A program made the position numbers and the translations under genes. From JBEIFW01 sp046081125 (GTDB taxonomy: Bacteria > Actinomycetota > Acidimicrobiia > Acidimicrobiales > Ilumatobacteraceae), in assembly GCA_046081125.1 (NCBI GenBank), contig JBJTVH010000024.1:1-46590 (forward strand): 46,590 bases of DNA, read 5' to 3'. The notes beneath the pieces were generated by a model, which had not been told where the DNA came from, did no database searches, and saw only the letters and a program-made list of their open reading frames with translations. Position 1 is the stretch's first letter, and every line of letters begins with the position of its first letter. Below are positions 24,167 through 33,175 of this stretch, one piece after another.

Positions 24167-25714
24167 TCAGCCTCCGATCGTGCGGCCGGTCTCCCAGAAG
24201 GGAGCACGGAGCTGGCGCTTGTTGATCTTCCCCATTGCGTTGCGGCCCACGCTGTCGACGATGTCGAGCGTGCGCGGGCACTTGTAGCCCGACAGGTGCT
24301 GGCGGCAGAACCCGATGAGCTCGGCCGGGTCCGGCGGATTGGCCGGGTCGACCGGCACGACGAGCGCCTTGACCTCCTCACCCATCTCGGCGTTCGGCAC
24401 CCCGATGACGGCCACGTCGGCGACCCCCGGGTGGGTGAGCAGCACCTTCTCGGCCTCGGCGGGATAGATGTTGGCGCCGCCCGAGACGATCATGTCGCTG
24501 AAGCGATCGGTGATGTAGACGAAGCCGTCCTCGGTGACGTACCCGATCTCGCCGATCGTGAACACGCCGGGGCGCAGGTGCGAGGCCTCCGTCTTGGCGG
24601 GATCGCTCGGGTACACGATGCCCCGGCCGGTCGAGTCCTCGAAGTACAGCCGGCCCTCGGTGCCCGGCGGTACCTCGTTGCCGTCGTCGTCGACGACCAC
24701 GGCGCGAGCGAACGGCGGGATGCACCGCCCGACCGAACCGGGGTGCTCGAGCCACTCCGGCGAGGTGATCGTGCAGATCGTGCCGACCTCCGTGGCGCCG
24801 TACGCATCGAAGAAGATCGGCCCCCACCACTCGATCATCGCCCGCTTCACGTCCACCGGGCAGGCCGCACCCGTGTGGCCCACCACCTGCATCGAGGACA
24901 CGTCGTAGCGGGCCTTGACCTCCTCGGGCAGGGCGAGCAGGCGCACGAAATGCGTGGGCACCATGATCGAGGTCTCGGTCTTGTAGGTGTCGATCGCCTG
25001 GAGCACCGTCTCGGCGTCGAACCGCCCGAGCACGAGCACCGGGGTGCCCGCCGCGAGGACCCGGACGCCCGACAGCGGGCCCGTGTGGTACATCGGCCCA
25101 ATCACGATGTGGGTGCCGAACTGGCAGAACCGGTTCTTCTCCAGCGCCTCGACGTGCTCGCGCAGGTCCTTGCCGGCGGCGAACATCGTGGGCGGCAGGT
25201 CGACCCCCTTGGGCCGCCCGGTGGTACCAGACGTGTACATGAGGTTCGGCAACGGCGGCACGTCGATCGGCGGCGACGCCGGCGACGCACCCGCCAGCGC
25301 CTGCTCCCACGGGGTGACGCCCTCGGCAGGCTCGCTGCGCCAGGCGATCACGTGCGGCGTGCCGGCGGCCCGGGCGGCGACCGCGGCCCGGCCCACCGTC
25401 TCGGGCCCGACGAGGACGACAGCCGCTCCCGAGTCCGAGAGGATGAACTCCACCTCCTCGGCGGTGAAGTGGAAGTTCACCGGCACGCTCGAGGCCCCGG
25501 CGAACAGCGCACCCAGGTGGGCGATCACGGTCTCCGCTGCGTTCTCGGCGTACACGGCGACCCGGCGCTTGGGCCCGAGGTCGAGCGCCCGCAACGCGTT
25601 CGCGGCCCGGTTGACCAGGTCGTCGACCTCGGGCCAGCTCAGCGCCACGCGGTCGTCGCGCAGCGCGACCTCGGCCGGCCGCTCGGCCGCTCGTTCGGCG
25701 ATCTTCAACGGCAT
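24167..25714 (-). CDS. AMP-dependent acyl-CoA synthetase/ligase
   Basis: Activates a carboxylic acid to its CoA thioester through an acyl-AMP intermediate (515 aa). The P-loop is YTSGTTGRPKG, the A5 region YGATEVGTICTI, the hinge ITDRFSDMIVSGGANIYPAE, and the C-terminal lysine lies in NAMGKINKRQLR. The full ANL fold is present. ATG 25714 has a strong GGGGGGAACG site upstream. It leads the ligase-hydratase-PuuD operon and is divergent from the cupin gene across 151 bp containing an imperfect inverted repeat. The acid substrate is unknown. Confidence 0.93.
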   Translation of the reverse strand: MPLKIAERAAERPAEVALRDDRVALSWPEVDDLVNRAANALRALDLGPKRRVAVYAENAAETVIAHLGALFAGASSVPVNFHFTAEEVEFILSDSGAAVVLVGPETVGRAAVAARAAGTPHVIAWRSEPAEGVTPWEQALAGASPASPPIDVPPLPNLMYTSGTTGRPKGVDLPPTMFAAGKDLREHVEALEKNRFCQFGTHIVIGPMYHTGPLSGVRVLAAGTPVLVLGRFDAETVLQAIDTYKTETSIMVPTHFVRLLALPEEVKARYDVSSMQVVGHTGAACPVDVKRAMIEWWGPIFFDAYGATEVGTICTITSPEWLEHPGSVGRCIPPFARAVVVDDDGNEVPPGTEGRLYFEDSTGRGIVYPSDPAKTEASHLRPGVFTIGEIGYVTEDGFVYITDRFSDMIVSGGANIYPAEAEKVLLTHPGVADVAVIGVPNAEMGEEVKALVVPVDPANPPDPAELIGFCRQHLSGYKCPRTLDIVDSVGRNAMGKINKRQLRAPFWETGRTIGG

Positions 25715-25732
25715 CGTGTTCGTTCCCCCCGG

Positions 25733-25759
25733 ATCCGGCTCGGCGAAAGCCGTCCGGAT
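25733..25759. promoter_or_regulatory. Imperfect inverted repeat in divergent promoter
   Basis: ATCCGG (25733-25738) pairs with CCGGAT (25754-25759), and CGGC (25741-25744) pairs with GCCG (25749-25752) around a central GAAA. The ten pairs are interrupted by a CT/T internal loop. It ends 19 nt upstream of the acyl-CoA ligase start. It could be a repressor operator or a leader hairpin on the ligase mRNA. TACGGT at 25824-25829 is a candidate -10 box for the cupin gene on the other side. Confidence 0.4.
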
Positions 25760-25865
25760 GGTACCGCTGTCGTTGTTCTCGTCCCCAAGGGCGCCTCAAG
25801 GCTGGCGAGGAGCCGCCGATCAATACGGTGGCGCCAGCGAATCGCCGTCGCAGCGCAACGATCCG

Positions 25866-26468
25866 ATGACCACAGCGCAAACCGTCGATCTCCGTTCCGT
25901 GACCGGGTGGGAGCAGGTGCTCCTCCCCGACTCGTCGACACCGGTGTCCCTCGCGCGGTTGCGGATCAGCCCGCGCCGCGGTCTCACCGCCCTCGTGTGG
26001 TACCCGCCCGGCTGGGAGTTCACCGCAACGGGCAACTACGCCGCGGACCTCGACCTCGTCGTGTTCGAGGGGGCCCTCACCATCTCCGGTACGACGATCC
26101 GCACCTCGGAGTACGTGTACCTCGAGACCGGGTACTTCTGGAACGGCGCCAAGACCGTCACCGGGGCCCTCGTGATCCAGCGGTTCTCCGATGCACCCCG
26201 GTGGGTGGCCTCCGACAAGCCCCGCTTCCGCATCCCCCAGCGGCCGTGCTTCCTGCCGTCGGTGGCCTTCACCGACAGCGGTCAGGTGCGCGATCTGCGC
26301 AAGAACCGCGGCGCGAGCACCCGGTTCCACGCCCGGCTCGAGCCGTTCAACGTGACCGACGCCGACACCGAGGTGATCGACATCGTGCAGCGGCGCTGGT
26401 TCCACCTCCCGCTCGGGGTCACCTACCCGGAGACGGAGCGGGCGATCGTCATGTCGCCGGCGGGCTGA
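25866..26468 (+). CDS. Cupin-fold protein, ChrR/DUF4437-like
   Basis: Hypothetical 200-aa protein. The pattern ALVWYPPGWEFTATGNYAADLDLVVFEGALTISGTTIR, read in pieces, gives the cupin strand order with a glycine turn (YPPGWEF) and FEGALTI. Then come TSEYVYLETGYFW and a long C-terminal part without a second clear cupin repeat. Metal-binding His residues of the classical cupin motif are missing (no HxH), so binding of a metal is doubtful. It is flanked by divergent and convergent acyl-CoA genes. The last 20 nt overlap the convergent hydrolase gene. Confidence 0.7.
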   Translation: MTTAQTVDLRSVTGWEQVLLPDSSTPVSLARLRISPRRGLTALVWYPPGWEFTATGNYAADLDLVVFEGALTISGTTIRTSEYVYLETGYFWNGAKTVTGALVIQRFSDAPRWVASDKPRFRIPQRPCFLPSVAFTDSGQVRDLRKNRGASTRFHARLEPFNVTDADTEVIDIVQRRWFHLPLGVTYPETERAIVMSPAG

Positions 26469-27306
26469 CGCGTTCGAGCAACGCTCGGGTGACGACCTCG
26501 GGATGGTCGTCGGTGAGGAAATGGCCGCCGCCGGGCACGGCGACGAACCGGTACGGCCCGACCACCTGCTCGGCGGTGCCGTGCGCGGCGGCTGCGCCGA
26601 CGCTCGAATCGGCATCGCCCCACAGGTAGGTCGTGGGCACGACGATCGGGGCCGCCTCGATGCGGCTGAGCGTGCCCGCCGCCCGATACCAGGCGAGCGC
26701 AGCCTCGAGCGCGCCGGGATCCTGCAGCACCGACACGTACTGCGCGACGTGGGCCTCGGGCACGCCTTGGTCGTGGAACGACCGGCGCAGCCGCCGAGCG
26801 TCGTCGGCGAGCAGCAGGCCGGCGGTGGCGGGATCGTGGAACGCCCGGTGGTGCCGCGACCGGTGCCGCTGGCCGTCGGCGTCAGCGGTGTAGGCCTGCG
26901 CGAACGCGGCCGGGTGGGGGCGGGAGAGCACGGTCAGGGTGCGTACCCGGCTCGCGTGGCGGTCGGCGGTGGCCCAGGCGATCGCACCACCCCAGTCGTG
27001 ACCGACGAGGTGGAACCGGGCACCCGGGCCCCCGACCGCGTCGGCCAATGCCAGCACGTCGCCGACGAGGCGGTCGAGGGTGTACGCGGGCAGATCGGCC
27101 GGATCGGGCCGCAACCCGGGCGAGTATCCCCGTTGGTCCGGTGCCACCGCCCGGAACCCGGCCGCCGCCAGCGCGGGCACCTGAGCCCGCCAGGTGTGCC
27201 GGCTCTGCGGGAAGCCGTGCAGGAGCACGACGAGTTCGCCGGCCGGCGGCCCGTCGAGGTCGACCGTGAGCGCACCGGACCCGACCGGCACCGTGGTGGT
27301 CGGCAT
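26449..27306 (-). CDS. Alpha/beta hydrolase, epoxide hydrolase-like
   Basis: Cytosolic hydrolase of 285 aa. HGFPQSRHTWRAQVP carries the HGxP oxyanion motif. The nucleophile elbow is LVGHDWGG, with Asp as nucleophile, as in epoxide hydrolases and haloalkane dehalogenases rather than esterases. The His is in PGGGHFLTDDHPE, with the acid near LWGDADSSV. The prolines and cap region (PHPAAFAQAYTAD, HRAFHDPA) fit epoxide hydrolases. It starts 4 nt after the upstream acyl-CoA ligase stop, so the two are co-transcribed. Substrate unknown. Confidence 0.85.
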   Translation of the reverse strand: MPTTTVPVGSGALTVDLDGPPAGELVVLLHGFPQSRHTWRAQVPALAAAGFRAVAPDQRGYSPGLRPDPADLPAYTLDRLVGDVLALADAVGGPGARFHLVGHDWGGAIAWATADRHASRVRTLTVLSRPHPAAFAQAYTADADGQRHRSRHHRAFHDPATAGLLLADDARRLRRSFHDQGVPEAHVAQYVSVLQDPGALEAALAWYRAAGTLSRIEAAPIVVPTTYLWGDADSSVGAAAAHGTAEQVVGPYRFVAVPGGGHFLTDDHPEVVTRALLERVSPPAT

Positions 27307-27310
27307 CGGC

Positions 27311-28849
27311 TCAGTTGACCTGCCGGGTGCGGCCCGCCCAGAACGGCTCGCGCAGCTTGAACTTCTGCAGCTTGCCGGTGGCGGTGCGGGCCAGTTCCGT
27401 TCGGAACTCGACTTTTTTGGGGCACTTGTACCCGGCCAGCTTCGACCGGGTCCATGCGATGACCTCGTCCTCGGTGACGGCCTCGCCCGGCACGAGCACG
27501 ACGAGCGCGGTGACCAGCTCCCCCCACTTGTCGTCGGGGATGCCGATCACGGCCACCTCGGCCACCTTCGGGTGGCTGAAGATCGCGTCCTCCACCTCGA
27601 TCGAGGACACGTTCTCGCCGCCGGAGATGATCACGTCCTTCTTGCGGTCCTGGATCACGACGTAGTGCTCGTCGTCGATCGCGCCGCCGTCGCCGGTGTG
27701 GAACCAGCCGTCGGGGATGGCCTTGGCGGTCTCGTCGGGCTGCTCCCAATAGCCGCCCATGATCACGTTGCCGCGGGCGTGCACCTCGCCGTCGGCCGAC
27801 ACCCGCACGTCGACGCCGAGCGCCGGCGCGCCGGCCCGGCCGAGCTTGCGGGCACGGTCCGCGGGCGACAGCTCGTCCCATTCCGACCGCCGGCGCGACA
27901 TGGTGAGCAGCGGTGAGGTCTCGGTGAGGCCGTAGATCTGCACGAACTCCCACCCGAGTTCGGTCTCGATGCGCTCGATCGTCCGGGTGGGCGGCGGCGC
28001 GCCGGCCACGACGATGCGGACCCGGTCCCGGCCGGGGATCGGGCCGTCCCAGGTGGCTGCGGCGTCGAGGATCATGTTGGCGACCGCCGGCGCGCCGCAC
28101 AGGAGCGTGACCCCGTGCTGGTCGACCCGCCGCAGGATCTCGGCGCCGTCGACCTTGCGAAGGATCACGTGCGTGCCACCCATCCCGGTGACCCCGTAGA
28201 CCATGCCCCACCCGTTGCAGTGGAACTGCGGCAGCGTGTGCAGGTAGACGTCGCGGTCCGACACCCCCATCTGCCAGCCGAAGGTCGCGGCGTTGATCCA
28301 CAGGTTGCGATGGGTGAGCTGCACACCCTTGGGTCGGGCCGTGGTGCCGCTCGTGTAGTTGATCGTCGCCGTGGCGTCCTCGTCGGGTGCCGACCAGCCA
28401 CGCGGCTCGAGATCGTGGCGGTAGAGCAGGGCATCGGACGCGGCGCCGATCACGAACCGGTGCTCGGCGCTGACCTCGGCCATGGCGGCGTCGAGTTCGG
28501 GGTCGACGAGCAGCACCCGCGCCCCGGAGTGGGCGACGATGTACTTCACCTCCTCGGCGGCGAGGCGGAAGTTGATCGGCACCAGGATCCGGCCCGAGCC
28601 CGAGACGCCGAAGAACGCCGTGAGCAGCCGGGCCGAGTTGTGGCTCATCACTGCGACCCGCTCACCTTCGGCGATCCCGAGCGCATCGAGGCCGGCGGCC
28701 TGCGCTCGGGCCAGCGCGGCGATACGGCGGTAGGGCAGCGTTCCCCAGGAGGCGGCGGGCTGGTCGGGCTCGTCGATCACCCCGACGCGGTCGGGGTAGA
28801 GCAGTTCGGCCCGGCGGAGATGGTCGTTGACGGTCAGCGGCACCTTCAC
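27311..28849 (-). CDS. AMP-dependent acyl-CoA synthetase/ligase
   Basis: Second ANL-family ligase (512 aa): P-loop YTSGTTARPKG, FHCNGWGMVYG (typical of medium-chain ligases), YGLTETSPLLTM, IQDRKKDVIISGGENVSSIE and the C-terminal lysine in TGKLQKFKLREPFW. I chose GTG 28849 (start VKVPLTVNDHLRRAE). The frame is open upstream to 29338, but that stretch is antisense to the signal-peptide region of the cassette 2 large gene, and TAGCGT lies 7 nt before the GTG. Another GTG is at 28843. Likely operon with the alpha/beta hydrolase. Confidence 0.9.
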   Translation of the reverse strand: MKVPLTVNDHLRRAELLYPDRVGVIDEPDQPAASWGTLPYRRIAALARAQAAGLDALGIAEGERVAVMSHNSARLLTAFFGVSGSGRILVPINFRLAAEEVKYIVAHSGARVLLVDPELDAAMAEVSAEHRFVIGAASDALLYRHDLEPRGWSAPDEDATATINYTSGTTARPKGVQLTHRNLWINAATFGWQMGVSDRDVYLHTLPQFHCNGWGMVYGVTGMGGTHVILRKVDGAEILRRVDQHGVTLLCGAPAVANMILDAAATWDGPIPGRDRVRIVVAGAPPPTRTIERIETELGWEFVQIYGLTETSPLLTMSRRRSEWDELSPADRARKLGRAGAPALGVDVRVSADGEVHARGNVIMGGYWEQPDETAKAIPDGWFHTGDGGAIDDEHYVVIQDRKKDVIISGGENVSSIEVEDAIFSHPKVAEVAVIGIPDDKWGELVTALVVLVPGEAVTEDEVIAWTRSKLAGYKCPKKVEFRTELARTATGKLQKFKLREPFWAGRTRQVN

Positions 28850-28856
28850 GCTGCGG

Positions 28857-28862
28857 ACGCTA
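28857..28862 (-). promoter_or_regulatory. Leaderless-type -10 box (TAGCGT) for acyl-CoA ligase
   Basis: TAGCGT, seven bases, then GTG 28849 on the minus strand, in the 73-bp divergent gap with cassette 2. Part of the ACGCTAGC 8-mer shared with the cassette 1 gap. Confidence 0.45.
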
Positions 28863-28922
28863 GCCCTCAACTCCACGCGCCTTCGGCCGACGGGACTGAC
28901 AGCTGGGTTCAAAGGTGGGTAC

Positions 28923-31322
28923 ATGCGGAAGCAGGCAGAACAGGACTGCCCCGGCGGGGCATGGCAGCGGCGGGTCGCCGCGCTGGTGGTGGCGGCGCTG
29001 ATCGTTGCGGTCGCACCGGTCGTCGGGTCCCGGTCGGGCACCTCGGCGCTCGCCCAGGCACCGACGGTCACCGAGTCCGTCACCGTCGACGGTCCGGCGG
29101 TGGCGACGAACAACGCTGCGGTGCCGTGGCGGGTCGGGTACGCCCTCGACGCGAGCGGGCCGTACGCGAACGCCACGGTCACCGCCACCGCCGACGCCAC
29201 CCAGTCGTTCGCCGGCGTGACGGCCAACGTCCCCCCGGGCTGGAGCGCGTCGTGGTCGAGCGACGGCACGACGTTCACCGGGACGCCGTCGGCAACGACG
29301 CGGATTGCGCGGTTCACGAACCCGCTCCAGCCGCGCAAGGCGACCGGGCGGGTCGTCGCCGTCCCCCCGCCGCCGGACTCGTCGATCGACGCCGCCAGTA
29401 CCGGTGACGGGTACGTGCCGACGATCCTCGGCGGCCGCGCCTACCTCGTGCACCATCACCACAACGACGCCAACAACCCCATCAGCTGCACGGACCTGAC
29501 CACCAAGCAGATCTGCCCGGGCTTCCCCCGAACCTTCGGGGCGTACGCCGGCGTTGCGCTCGGCGCCCCGGTCGCCGTCGACGGCAGGCTCTGGTTCCGG
29601 ATCAACGACACGCAACTCGGCTTGGTGTGCATCGAGACGACGGGCGCCTCGTGCGGCCGGGTGAACCTCGCGGCCCGCCCGCAGTACCAGTGGGAGATGG
29701 GCCTCGAGCGGTCCTCCCCACCGGTCGCAATCGGCTCCAAGGTCTACCTCGTCGCCGACGACCACAACGTCTACTGCCTCGACACCGTCACCGCGACCCC
29801 GTGCACCGGCTACCCCAAGCCCACCGCCCTCACCGCGAAGCTCAACCCGGTGGCGGCGACCACGACCGAGGTCGGCCTGATCGACGTCGCCGTCGACGGC
29901 ACCCGGCTCTACGCATCGTTCTCCGACGACTTCGCCCGGCCGAGTGTCGCCCCCTGGGGCGACCCCAAACGCGGCTACCTCCACTGCTTCGACGTGGCCA
30001 CCGGGCTTCCGTGCCCGGACTGGCCCGGACTGGCGCTCGCCGCTGACTACCGGATCGGCCCCGCCGTGTTCTTCCGCAAGAACGCCGCCGGGCAGCGAAC
30101 CGGCGTCTGCCTTGGTTCAAGGCAGATGCGGCACTGCGTCGGACTCGACGGCAAGAACTCCACGTCCCTGTCGACCCCTGAGGGGATGTGGGGGACGTTC
30201 AACGTGAACAGCTGCTGCTGGATCTCGTACGTACCCGCCTGGTACGAAGCGGAGGGCCCGACCCGCACGTTCCACGCAGCCGGTGGCTATCCCAACGACC
30301 AGGGTTCCGGGGTGTTCTGCTGGGACTGGACGACCGACCTCCCCTGCTCGGAGAACTACTACACCAACGGCCTGCGGCGCGGCCTACCGCCGAACTCCAA
30401 CAGAGGGCCCTACGGCTTCACCATGGTGGGGACGTGCGCCTGGGGTGCCACGGACGATGCGAAGATCTTCTCGTTCAGCGTCGTCGACGGCACCCCGGGC
30501 TGCAAGCGGTACACCACCAGCGTCACCGCCCGACCCCGCTCGTTCTACTGCGACGGGCAATCCCGCCCACTCCCCTGGTCACAAGCCCGACTCAGCGACG
30601 CATCCCTGACCCCCGGCACCGAATTCACCTTCGCCCGCATGACCATCGTCAACACCGAAACCAACACCCCCGTCGCCGGCCCCGTCAACCTCCTCAACAC
30701 CAACGGCACCATCGACCTCAGCGCCATCCCCGAACCCACCAACCAAGAACTACGCGCCGACATCGAACTCGAAGTCGTCGGCACCACCGCCTGGAACGAC
30801 GGCACACCCCCCAAGATCGAACTGCTCTTCACCGGCGACCCCATCCAGTTCTGCACCAACCCCACCCCCACCCTCACCTGCACCACCAACCCCCGACAGA
30901 TCACCCTCAACGCCGTCACCGGCACCAACGCAACCGCCGCCCGCAACATCCCTGTCACCGCCGACAACACCTGCAGCGGCACCATCACCGGCACCATCGT
31001 CGAAGACGCCGACCGCAACGCCACCATCACCAGCACCGACCCCGGCATCCCCGGACTCACCATCGTGTTCCGCCGCAACGGCACCCAGGTCGCCACCACC
31101 ACCACCAGCACCACCGGCGCCTACACCATCACCCTCAACCCGCCCGGCACCTACGACATCGAAATCACCCTCACCGGCACCACCTACACGGTCGCCGTCG
31201 ACCCCGACAGCACCCTCGACGGCCGAACCACCCTCGCCGTCCCCACCAACGGCACCATCACCGCCAACTTCGCCCTCCAAACCCCGCCAGGCGCACCGAT
31301 CACTCCGATCGGGGTGTCGTGA
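28923..31322 (+). CDS. Large secreted protein of the C-x8-C family, cassette 2
   Basis: Exported protein of 799 aa, full-length paralogue of the protein at 19728. The signal peptide is VAALVVAALIVAVAPVVG...ALAQA. C-x8-C units are CTDLTTKQIC, CLDTVTATPC, CFDVATGLPC, CLGSRQMRHC and CWDWTTDLPC, plus one C-x7-C (CIETTGASC). A last variant is GTCAWG...GTPGC. The C-terminal SdrD-like domain has a degenerate EF-hand loop (DADRNATITSTD). ATG 28923 with AAAGGTGGG upstream. From about 30560 to the end the codon style changes to C-rich, G-poor, unlike the first two thirds. TGATG couples it to the partner gene. Function unknown; a surface role is inferred. Confidence 0.82.
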   Translation: MRKQAEQDCPGGAWQRRVAALVVAALIVAVAPVVGSRSGTSALAQAPTVTESVTVDGPAVATNNAAVPWRVGYALDASGPYANATVTATADATQSFAGVTANVPPGWSASWSSDGTTFTGTPSATTRIARFTNPLQPRKATGRVVAVPPPPDSSIDAASTGDGYVPTILGGRAYLVHHHHNDANNPISCTDLTTKQICPGFPRTFGAYAGVALGAPVAVDGRLWFRINDTQLGLVCIETTGASCGRVNLAARPQYQWEMGLERSSPPVAIGSKVYLVADDHNVYCLDTVTATPCTGYPKPTALTAKLNPVAATTTEVGLIDVAVDGTRLYASFSDDFARPSVAPWGDPKRGYLHCFDVATGLPCPDWPGLALAADYRIGPAVFFRKNAAGQRTGVCLGSRQMRHCVGLDGKNSTSLSTPEGMWGTFNVNSCCWISYVPAWYEAEGPTRTFHAAGGYPNDQGSGVFCWDWTTDLPCSENYYTNGLRRGLPPNSNRGPYGFTMVGTCAWGATDDAKIFSFSVVDGTPGCKRYTTSVTARPRSFYCDGQSRPLPWSQARLSDASLTPGTEFTFARMTIVNTETNTPVAGPVNLLNTNGTIDLSAIPEPTNQELRADIELEVVGTTAWNDGTPPKIELLFTGDPIQFCTNPTPTLTCTTNPRQITLNAVTGTNATAARNIPVTADNTCSGTITGTIVEDADRNATITSTDPGIPGLTIVFRRNGTQVATTTTSTTGAYTITLNPPGTYDIEITLTGTTYTVAVDPDSTLDGRTTLAVPTNGTITANFALQTPPGAPITPIGVS

Positions 31323-31843
31323 TGACCCGCCACATCCGACTCGCCGTCGCGCTCGTCGTCGCCGCCGCAGCACTCGCCCTGATCACCCTCCAATCCGGAC
31401 TCCTCACCCGGACCGACGAACCCTCGACCAGCCGCGACGCCGCCCCCGCCACCATCCCCGCCGCGGTGCGCGCTCAACGCTGCCGCGCCGTCACCACCTG
31501 GCAACAGACCCGCGCCCAGGCCGACCCCGACCCCCTCGCCGCGCTCCGCCAAGCCCCCGACCTCGAAACCGCTCGCACCCGAGCACTACGCATCCTCGAC
31601 GACCAGATCACGGCCATCACCCCGGTGCTCACCGAACTCCGACAACCCGGCACCCCTCTCACCCCCACCCAACGCACCACCCTCGAAACCTTCGGCACCC
31701 AACTCACCGACACCCGCGCCCGGATCGCCACCGCCGACGCCACCAACCCCGCCGTGTTCGCCAACACCCTCGTCTACGGCCTCTACAAGATCGCCACCGG
31801 TGCCGCCGAACTCAGCGGCACCGCCTGCCCACCAGGAACCTGA
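31322..31843 (+). CDS. Small membrane-anchored partner protein, cassette 2
   Basis: 173 aa with an N-terminal hydrophobic anchor (LAVALVVAAAALALITLQ), a Thr/Ser/Asp-rich stalk, then helices. The two conserved cysteines are at AQRCRAVTTW and SGTACPPGT. It aligns without gaps over LRQAPDLETARTRALRILDD with the relic of cassette 3, and by pattern with the cassette 1 partner. The ATG shares one base with the preceding stop (TGATG). The whole gene shares the C-rich, G-poor codon style of the adjoining end of the large gene. Family unknown. Confidence 0.8.
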   Translation: MTRHIRLAVALVVAAAALALITLQSGLLTRTDEPSTSRDAAPATIPAAVRAQRCRAVTTWQQTRAQADPDPLAALRQAPDLETARTRALRILDDQITAITPVLTELRQPGTPLTPTQRTTLETFGTQLTDTRARIATADATNPAVFANTLVYGLYKIATGAAELSGTACPPGT

Positions 31844-31883
31844 CCACCCCCCGACAACGGACCCTCCGATCCCTCAAGAGGAT

Positions 31884-31897
31884 TCGGATCTATCCGA
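31884..31897. promoter_or_regulatory. Short palindrome just before the cassette 3 start
   Basis: TCGGAT-CT-ATCCGA ends directly at the TTG start of cassette 3. An imperfect hairpin overlaps it from 31867 (CCGATCC...GGATTCGG, two bulges) and could be the end of cassette 2 transcription. There is no T-run. Roles are guessed from position. Confidence 0.3.
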
Positions 31898-33175
31898 TTG
31901 AACGGCGTGCGCCGCTGCGGGCATCCGTCGATCTTCGCCCTGCTGGCATTCGCGGTCGGTGCGACTGTCCTCGTCGTCGCCCCCCGTGCGACGGCCACCG
32001 TGGGCGCCCCGGCTCGCTCCGGATCGTCCGGCACCGAAACCGTCACGGTGACTGGTGCGACCGACACCGTTGCGATGACCGGCACGGCGTCGTGGCAACT
32101 CGGCTACGCCCCAGCTACGGCACACCCCAGGCGAACGTGGCCGTCACTGCGTCGCTGAAGACCTCCCAGTTCGCCACCCCGGGCACCGTACGTCTCCCAC
32201 CGGATTGGACGGCGTCGTACTCGACCGACGGCGGCGCGACCTACTCGGCCACGGCGACCGGCGCGGACAACGCCCTCAAGGTCGCCACCCCGCTCACCCC
32301 GAGCAAGCCGACGGGGCGCATCTTCGCCCTCCCGAAACCGCTGCAACCCCAGAGCACGGGCGGCAGCGGCGGCGACGGGTTCACCCCGACGATCCTCGGC
32401 GGGCGGGCTACGTGCTCTACCACCACGAGAAAAAAGACGCGATGCAGTGCATCGACATCGTGTCCGGGGCGGTGTGCAGCGGCTACCCGAACAACGCCTA
32501 CAACGGCATGACCAGCAACACGCCTGGCCGGGCCGCGGTCGTCGGCACGAAGTTGTTCTACCGGCGCAGCGACAAAGACACCGGGTTCGGCCTGTTCTGC
32601 TTCGACACCGCCACCACCGCCGCATGCGGCGCCCAACCGTTCTTCGTCGCACGAACGGTCCAGGAGATTACGGACCGCGGCTCCGAGCCGGTCGCCGTGA
32701 ACGGCAAGGTGTACGCCGTCGTCGACGACCACAAGCTGTACTGCTTCGACCCCGCGACTGCGACCAACTGCTCCGGCTACCCCAAGGACACCGCCCTTGC
32801 CGGCACCGTCAGCGCCCCGAGCGCCACGAGGAAGGATCGTGGCCTGATGGACCTCGCCGTCGACGGGACCCGCATCTACCTGTCGTACGCCAACGACTTC
32901 GCCCTTGCGGACAAGAACAGCGCCCCCACCGGCTACCTCCACTGCTTCGACACAGCGACCGGCGCGTCGTGCTGGGCGAGCTACCTGACCTGGAGCCTGT
33001 CCGCCGACGACGGCTTCGGGTACGCCCTGTTCTTCCGCAAGAACGCCCAGGGTGCCCGCACCGGGGTGTGCCTCGGCTCGGTCAAGTACCGGCTGTGCAC
33101 CGACCTGAACGGCAACAACCGAGCGACGACGGACACCCAGGACGGAATGTGGGGCGCCGGGAGGAACGAAAGCCT
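31898..33175 (+). pseudogene. Relic of the large C-x8-C secreted protein, cassette 3
   Basis: Third copy of the family, broken. It begins with a TTG and a signal peptide (FALLAFAVGATVLVVAP). Reading then needs two one-base skips: near 32112 (after GYA, before SYGTPQANV) and near 32408 (after TILGGR, before YVLYHHEKKD). The third frame carries five C-x8-C units, CIDIVSGAVC to CLGSVKYRLC. After DGMWG (33141-33155) homology stops, where the intact copies continue for about 1.3 kb. Both skips lie in GC-rich runs, so sequencing error cannot be excluded for them; the deletion is independent of that. Confidence 0.75.

Noticed and set aside
23270..26629. Plus-strand open frame of over 1,100 codons opposite the hydratase, ligase and hydrolase genes
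   Set aside because: It is antisense to well-conserved genes, has Arg/His-rich low-quality protein, and arises because stop codons are rare in GC-rich DNA. Similar long antisense frames, such as 6975-10082 minus, were dropped for the same reason.
27311..29338. Extended start for the acyl-CoA ligase at 29338
   Set aside because: The added residues are antisense to the cassette 2 signal peptide and start, and do not resemble ligases. GTG 28849 fits the family and has a TAGCGT box.
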